Source: Pseudomonas sp. MYb118 (GTDB lineage: Bacteria; Pseudomonadota; Gammaproteobacteria; Pseudomonadales; Pseudomonadaceae). Taken from it: a DNA stretch of 64,000 nt. The first letter of the stretch is position 1; each line of letters starts with the position of its first letter. Below the pieces are notes generated by a model, which ran no database searches, was not told the origin of the DNA, and was given only the letters and a program-made list of their open reading frames with translations. Both the position numbers and the translations under genes were made by a program. This document shows, piece by piece, positions 59,719 through 64,000 of this stretch. Where the stretch lies: positions 1,550,001 through 1,614,000 of the forward strand of contig NZ_JBFRXN010000002.1 of assembly GCF_040947875.1 (NCBI RefSeq), in the 5' to 3' direction.

Positions 59719-59732
59719 GGGCTGGCAGATAC

Positions 59733-59771
59733 AAAAAGACCCCGCTCGGCCTGGCCGGGCGGGGTCTTTTT
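59733..59771 (+). terminator. Intrinsic terminator after argB
   Basis: 13-bp stem AAAAAGACCCCGC / GCGGGGTCTTTTT with a 13-nt loop and a T-tract, 15 bp after the argB stop. Confidence 0.93.
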
Positions 59772-59784
59772 TTGCCACACATTA

Positions 59785-59876
59785 CCTGTAGGAGCGAGCT
59801 TGCTCGCGATTGCGGTGTGTCAGCCACTATCCAAGTACCTGATCCACCGCAATCGCGAGCAAGCTCGCTCCTACAG
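59785..59876. repeat. REPIN
   Basis: CCTGTAGGAGCGAGCTTGCT and inverse between the argB terminator and the pyrE stop codon. Confidence 0.9.
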
Positions 59877-59886
59877 GGATCGGTGG

Positions 59887-60531
59887 TTACACGCCAAACT
59901 GCGCGCGATACGCCTCGACGGCTGGCAGGTGCTGCTTGAGCTGCGGATCGTCAGCCAGGAATTCCAGCACCTGGTTCAGCGAAACGATGCTGACCACCGG
60001 GATGCCGAAGTCACGCTCGACTTCCTGGATCGCCGACAGCTCGCCGTTGCCGCGCTCCTGGCGGTTCAGGGCGATCAGTACGCCCTTGGCCTTGGCGCCG
60101 TCCTGGGAGGCGATGATCTGCATCACCTCGCGAATGGCGGTGCCGGCGGTGATCACGTCGTCGATGATCAGCACGTCGCCGGTCAATGGCGCGCCGACCA
60201 GGCTGCCGCCTTCACCGTGGGCCTTGGCTTCCTTGCGGTTGAAGCACCAGGGCAGATCGCGCTCATGGTGTTCGGCCAGGGCCACTGCGGTAGCGGCTGC
60301 CAACGGGATGCCCTTGTACGCCGGGCCAAACAGGACGTCGAACGAAATACCGCTGTCGACGATGGCCGCTGCATAGAAACGACCCAACTGGGCCAGGGCG
60401 GAACCTGAGTTGAACAGGCCGGCATTGAAGAAATACGGACTGGTACGCCCGGACTTCAGGGTGAACTCACCGAAGCGCAAAACGCCGCGATCGATGGCAA
60501 AACGAATGAAATCGCGCTGATACGCCTGCAT
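59887..60531 (-). CDS. pyrE: Orotate phosphoribosyltransferase
   Basis: 214 residues. PRPP-binding motif [16 protein letters not shown] (~120-135), phosphate-binding [11 protein letters not shown] near residue 28 and [11 protein letters not shown]. Fifth enzyme of UMP synthesis, making OMP from orotate and PRPP. Divergent from crc with 81 bp between the two starts. Short, standard gene. Confidence 0.97.
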   Translation of the reverse strand: MQAYQRDFIRFAIDRGVLRFGEFTLKSGRTSPYFFNAGLFNSGSALAQLGRFYAAAIVDSGISFDVLFGPAYKGIPLAAATAVALAEHHERDLPWCFNRKEAKAHGEGGSLVGAPLTGDVLIIDDVITAGTAIREVMQIIASQDGAKAKGVLIALNRQERGNGELSAIQEVERDFGIPVVSIVSLNQVLEFLADDPQLKQHLPAVEAYRAQFGV

Positions 60532-60612
60532 GAAAAAACCCCAAATACCACGGATTTAGCTAATTAGCTTGACGCCGTGTATCATACACGCACGCGATTT
60601 TTGGGGCCATTT

Positions 60613-61392
60613 ATGCGGATCATCAGTGTGAACGTCAATGGTATTCAGGCTGCAGTCGAGCGAGGTTTGCTCAGTTGGCTGCAAGCACAGAATGCCGACG
60701 TCATCTGCTTGCAGGATACCCGCGCCTCCGCCTTTGAACTGGACGATCCAGCCTTCCAACTGGATGGCTACTTCCTTTATGCCTGCGAAGCCGAAGTTCC
60801 TGCCCAGGGTGGCGTGGCTTTGTATTCGCGGTTGCAACCGAAGGCAGTCATCAGCGGTCTCGGCTTCGAGACAGCCGACCGCTACGGGCGCTACCTGCAA
60901 GCCGATTTCGACAAGGTCAGCATCGCGACCTTGCTGCTCCCTTCGGGGCAGAACGGCGATGAAGACTTGAACCAGAAGTTCAAGCTAATGGACGACTTCG
61001 GCCGTTATCTGGATAAACAGCGGCGCAAACGTCGCGAGTACATTTATTGTGGCTCGCTGTACGTGGCGCAACAGAAGCTGGATATCAAGAACTGGCGTGA
61101 CAGCCAGCAATCCCCGGGTTTCCTGGCGCCTGAGCGTGCCTGGATGGACGAGATTGTCGGCAACATGGGCTATGTCGATGCCCTGCGTGAAGTCAGCCGC
61201 GAAGGCGACCAGTACAGCTGGTGGCCGGACAACGAACAGGCCGAGATGCTCAACCTCGGCTGGCGTTTCGATTACCAGATCCTGACGCCGGGCCTGCGCC
61301 GCTTCGTACGCAGCGCACGCCTGCCACGCCAGCCACGGTTCTCGCAGCACGCGCCACTGATCGTGGACTATGACTGGACGCTGACCATCTAA
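60613..61392 (+). CDS. crc: Catabolite repression control protein Crc
   Basis: 259 residues, same length as P. aeruginosa Crc. Exonuclease III/AP endonuclease-like fold (MRIISVNVNGIQAAVERG, ICLQDTRAS, QHAPLIVDY end). Key catalytic positions of the fold are altered (for example ICLQDT where exonuclease III has Glu), consistent with Crc lacking nuclease activity. Works with Hfq to stop translation of catabolic mRNAs bearing AANAANAA motifs. Start ATG 60613 gives the family N-terminus; an upstream Met at 60577 is unsupported. Terminator after the stop. Confidence 0.97.
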   Translation: MRIISVNVNGIQAAVERGLLSWLQAQNADVICLQDTRASAFELDDPAFQLDGYFLYACEAEVPAQGGVALYSRLQPKAVISGLGFETADRYGRYLQADFDKVSIATLLLPSGQNGDEDLNQKFKLMDDFGRYLDKQRRKRREYIYCGSLYVAQQKLDIKNWRDSQQSPGFLAPERAWMDEIVGNMGYVDALREVSREGDQYSWWPDNEQAEMLNLGWRFDYQILTPGLRRFVRSARLPRQPRFSQHAPLIVDYDWTLTI

Positions 61393-61407
61393 GCGTTTGC
61401 TGGACGC

Positions 61408-61437
61408 AAAAAAGCCGACATGACTGTCGGCTTTTTT
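61408..61437. terminator. Terminator after crc
   Basis: 13-bp stem AAAAAAGCCGACA / TGTCGGCTTTTTT with a 4-nt TGAC loop, 16 bp after the crc stop. Confidence 0.92.
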
Positions 61438-61455
61438 GTGCCTGATTTTTGCCCT

Positions 61456-61547
61456 CCTGTAGGAGCGAGCTTGCTCGCGATGGCGGTGTGTCAGGCAATA
61501 TCCATGTCACTGACACGCCGCCATCGCGAGCAAGCTCGCTCCTACAG
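61456..61547. repeat. REPIN
   Basis: CCTGTAGGAGCGAGCTTGCT and inverse, between the crc terminator and the DUF4870 gene, the last REPIN in the window. Confidence 0.9.
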
Positions 61548-61564
61548 GTGCAGGCGGCCGATCA

Positions 61565-61933
61565 TTATTTGACCAACCGCCAGGTAAACGGATACCGGTA
61601 AGGCAAGCCGTCATTGGCCTTCACCCCGGCGATGATCGTCAGCACCAGCGCGCCGATGGCGATCAGGCCGAACAGGAAGAAGCCGATGATCACCACCATC
61701 AGCAGGAAGCAGATGGCGGAAGCGATGGCGACGGTGATCTGGAAATTCAGCGCCTCCTTGCCCTGCGCATCGACGAAGGGGTCCATGTCGCGCTTCATCT
61801 GCCACAGGATCAGCGGGCCGATCAGCGTGCCGAAGGGCACCCAGATGCCCAGCAAGGCGGACAGGTGACAGAACATCGCCCATTGCCGGGCTTCCTTGCT
61901 CGGGGTTGGAAGCAGCTCCTGCTCGTCACTCAT
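61565..61933 (-). CDS. DUF4870 membrane protein
   Basis: 122 residues. Short soluble N-terminus with EARQWAMFCHLSALLG, then three membrane segments and the conserved DPFVDAQGKEALNFQIT loop of DUF4870. Function unknown in the family. It follows rph on the same strand by 28 bp and is probably co-transcribed. Confidence 0.9.
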   Translation of the reverse strand: MSDEQELLPTPSKEARQWAMFCHLSALLGIWVPFGTLIGPLILWQMKRDMDPFVDAQGKEALNFQITVAIASAICFLLMVVIIGFFLFGLIAIGALVLTIIAGVKANDGLPYRYPFTWRLVK

Positions 61934-61961
61934 GGTGTCCTCCTTGCCTGGTACGGTCCGA

Positions 61962-62684
61962 TCAGTCGGCCAGTGCGGCCTTTTGCAGTTCGAAGATTTC
62001 GCTCATGCCTTTTTTCGCCAGCTCGAGCATCGCGTTCAGCTCTTCCGGCTGGAACGGCGCGCCTTCAGCAGTGCCCTGCACCTCGATGAAACCACCGGTG
62101 CTGGTCATCACCACGTTGAGGTCGGTCTCGGCTGCCGAATCTTCAAGATAGTCCAGGTCGAGCACGGCTTCGCCCTGGTACATGCCCACCGACACAGCGC
62201 CGATCATCTGCTTGAGCGGGTCGCCGCCTTTCAGGCCGCCACGCTTCTTGATCACTTTCAGGGCATCGACCAGCGCGACCATGGCGCCGGTGATGGACGC
62301 GGTGCGGGTGCCGCCATCGGCCTGGATCACATCGCAATCGACGTACAGGGTGACGTCACCGAGCTTGGACATGTCCAGGGAGGCGCGCAGGGAGCGGCCG
62401 ATCAGACGCTGGATCTCGAGGGTACGACCACCCTGCTTGCCACGGCTCGCTTCACGCTGGTTACGCTCGCCGGTGGCGCGCGGCAGCATGCCGTACTCTG
62501 CGGTCAACCAGCCCTGGCCCTGGCCCTTGAGGAAACGTGGCACGCCGTTTTCGACGCTGACGGTGCAGATGACCTTGGTATCACCGAACTCGACCAGTAC
62601 AGAACCCTCGGCGTGTTTGGTGTAGTTGCGGGTGATGCGGATCGAGCGGAGCTGATCGGCGGCGCGACCACTTGGACGTTTCAT
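61962..62684 (-). CDS. rph: Ribonuclease PH
   Basis: 240 residues. Phosphorolytic exoribonuclease with [20 protein letters not shown], the catalytic/phosphate region [21 protein letters not shown] and [18 protein letters not shown]. Trims 3' ends of tRNA precursors. Start ATG 62684 gives the normal MKRPSGR N-terminus. Divergent from yicC across 279 bp, a promoter region in which I found no further feature. Confidence 0.97.
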   Translation of the reverse strand: MKRPSGRAADQLRSIRITRNYTKHAEGSVLVEFGDTKVICTVSVENGVPRFLKGQGQGWLTAEYGMLPRATGERNQREASRGKQGGRTLEIQRLIGRSLRASLDMSKLGDVTLYVDCDVIQADGGTRTASITGAMVALVDALKVIKKRGGLKGGDPLKQMIGAVSVGMYQGEAVLDLDYLEDSAAETDLNVVMTSTGGFIEVQGTAEGAPFQPEELNAMLELAKKGMSEIFELQKAALAD

Positions 62685-62963
62685 AGGGAATACCTGTACG
62701 GGGGACGGAAAACTGCGGGCATTATAGAGCCGTGCACCGGGCCTGGGCACTTCTAAAACGTCCGCCCGACGATTGAAGCCCCGGTCTTGAGCCTGGAACG
62801 ACGCTTTACCGACGGCCTGCAGCCGTTTGTCGCGCCCTGCGATTGGGCGCATTCGCCCCACTGCGCTACAATCCTGCGCCTTTGCTGCCTGTCGGCTTTA
62901 ATTCACAGATATCGGATTGCGCGAAACCTCCGGTAACGCAAAACCGAATTGCGAGGTACCTCC

Positions 62964-63827
62964 ATGGTGCACAGCATGACCGCCTTCGCCCGCGTCGAAA
63001 AAGCCGGCGCCCAAGGCACCCTGAGCTGGGAACTGCGCTCGGTCAACAGCCGCTACCTGGAACCACACCTGCGCCTGCCCGAAACCTTTCGCGACCTCGA
63101 AGGCGCCGCTCGCGAAGCGCTGCGCCAGGCCATTTCCCGCGGCAAGCTGGAATGCACCCTGCGTTTCACCGAGGAGAGCACCGGCAAGCCTTTGCAGGTA
63201 GACCGCGAGCGCGCCGCGCAACTGGTGGCTGCCGCCGAGACCATCGCCGGCCTGATCAAAAATCCAGCGGCCTTAAACCCCCTGGAAGTGCTGGCCTGGC
63301 CCGGCGTGCTGGTGGGCGACGCCACCGACCCGCAGGCGCTGAACGCCGAGGCCCTGGCGCTGTTCAATGAAGGCCTCAAGGAACTCAAGGCCGGCCGCGA
63401 GCGCGAAGGCGCGGAGCTGGCACGGCTGATCAACGAGCGCCTGACCTCGATCGAAGCCGACGTGGTGACCCTGCGTGAACTGGTCCCTCAGATGCTCGCC
63501 ACCCAGCGCCAGAAAGTCCTCGACCGTTTCGCCGACATGAAAGCCGAAATGGACCCGCAGCGCCTGGAACAGGAAATGGTCATGCTCGCTCAGAAGAGCG
63601 ACGTCGCCGAAGAACTGGATCGTCTGAGCACTCACATCATCGAAGTTCGCCGGGTGCTCAAGTCCGGCGGCGCTGCCGGGCGACGCCTGGACTTCCTGAT
63701 GCAGGAGCTCAACCGCGAAGCCAACACACTGGGCTCCAAGGCCTTCGACCCGCGCAGCACCCAGGCGGCGGTCAACCTCAAGGTGTTGATCGAGCAGATG
63801 CGCGAACAAGTGCAGAATATTGAGTAA
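62964..63827 (+). CDS. yicC: YicC family protein (endoribonuclease-like)
   Basis: 287 residues, standard YicC length. N-terminal MVHSMTAFARVE and SWELRSVNSRYLEPHLRLPE, C-terminal DUF1732 part with AQKSDVAEELDRLSTHI and GRRLDFLMQELNREANTLGSK. E. coli YicC was described as an endoribonuclease affecting small RNA decay. Start ATG 62964 with GAGG 7 nt before it. Followed by gmk, the usual neighbour. Confidence 0.95.
   Translation: MVHSMTAFARVEKAGAQGTLSWELRSVNSRYLEPHLRLPETFRDLEGAAREALRQAISRGKLECTLRFTEESTGKPLQVDRERAAQLVAAAETIAGLIKNPAALNPLEVLAWPGVLVGDATDPQALNAEALALFNEGLKELKAGREREGAELARLINERLTSIEADVVTLRELVPQMLATQRQKVLDRFADMKAEMDPQRLEQEMVMLAQKSDVAEELDRLSTHIIEVRRVLKSGGAAGRRLDFLMQELNREANTLGSKAFDPRSTQAAVNLKVLIEQMREQVQNIE

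Positions 63828-64000
<173 letters not shown>

Overview
The window is Pseudomonas DNA, most likely from the P. fluorescens/putida group. From about 25 kb to the right edge the genes run in the order I remember from P. aeruginosa PAO1 around PA5290-PA5336: comM, LysR, MATE pump, EAL/GGDEF protein, rep, xpt, acetyl-CoA hydrolase, cytochrome c5, pauR, dadX, ridA, dadA, dadR, polyamine oxidoreductase, kauB/pauC, rpmG, rpmB, oligopeptide-binding protein, radC, coaBC, dut, algC, argB, pyrE, crc, rph, yicC, gmk. This half is GC-rich and contains at least 12 REP/REPIN elements of a Pseudomonas type (ending in CTGTGGGAGC or CTGTAGGAGC).

The first 25 kb is an accessory island. It has no REPIN that I can see and its codon use and GC content are mixed. 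Its right end lies inside comM (yifB), whose first ~70 codons are replaced by foreign DNA. The left end is outside the window. Regions: (1) 1-11.5 kb, copper/silver resistance: end of copB, copC, copD, a DUF411 protein, the two-component system copRS, a small Met/Cys-rich exported protein, and a CusCBA-type RND efflux system. (2) 11.65-11.82 kb, a remnant of an IS21-family istB gene. (3) 12-18 kb, a probable anti-phage defence cluster: a Gabija-like pair (OLD-family ATPase/TOPRIM nuclease plus small UvrD-like helicase), an unrecognised three-gene operon made of two related 87-residue proteins and a membrane protein, and a convergent pair made of a PD-(D/E)XK-like sce7726-family protein and a Beta-family protein. 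(4) 19-24.4 kb, a minus-strand operon of three large tyrosine recombinases with two small accessory ORFs. (5) 24.4-25.05 kb, the island end: a 12-copy, 13-bp minisatellite and a 9-bp inverted repeat just before the comM junction.

The simplest reading is a tyrosine-recombinase-driven genomic island integrated in comM, carrying metal resistance and phage defence as cargo. In the core half, several neighbouring genes serve amino acid and polyamine use: DadRAX with RidA for D-alanine, and a PauR-like regulator, a PuuB/PauB-like oxidase and KauB/PauC for polyamines. Others are housekeeping: ribosomal proteins L33/L28, CoA, pyrimidine and arginine synthesis, dUTPase, RNase PH. Crc is the catabolite-repression co-regulator and AlgC the phosphomannomutase/phosphoglucomutase for exopolysaccharide and LPS. 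No tRNA, rRNA or CRISPR array was recognised. All family assignments come from reading the translated sequences without database searches.
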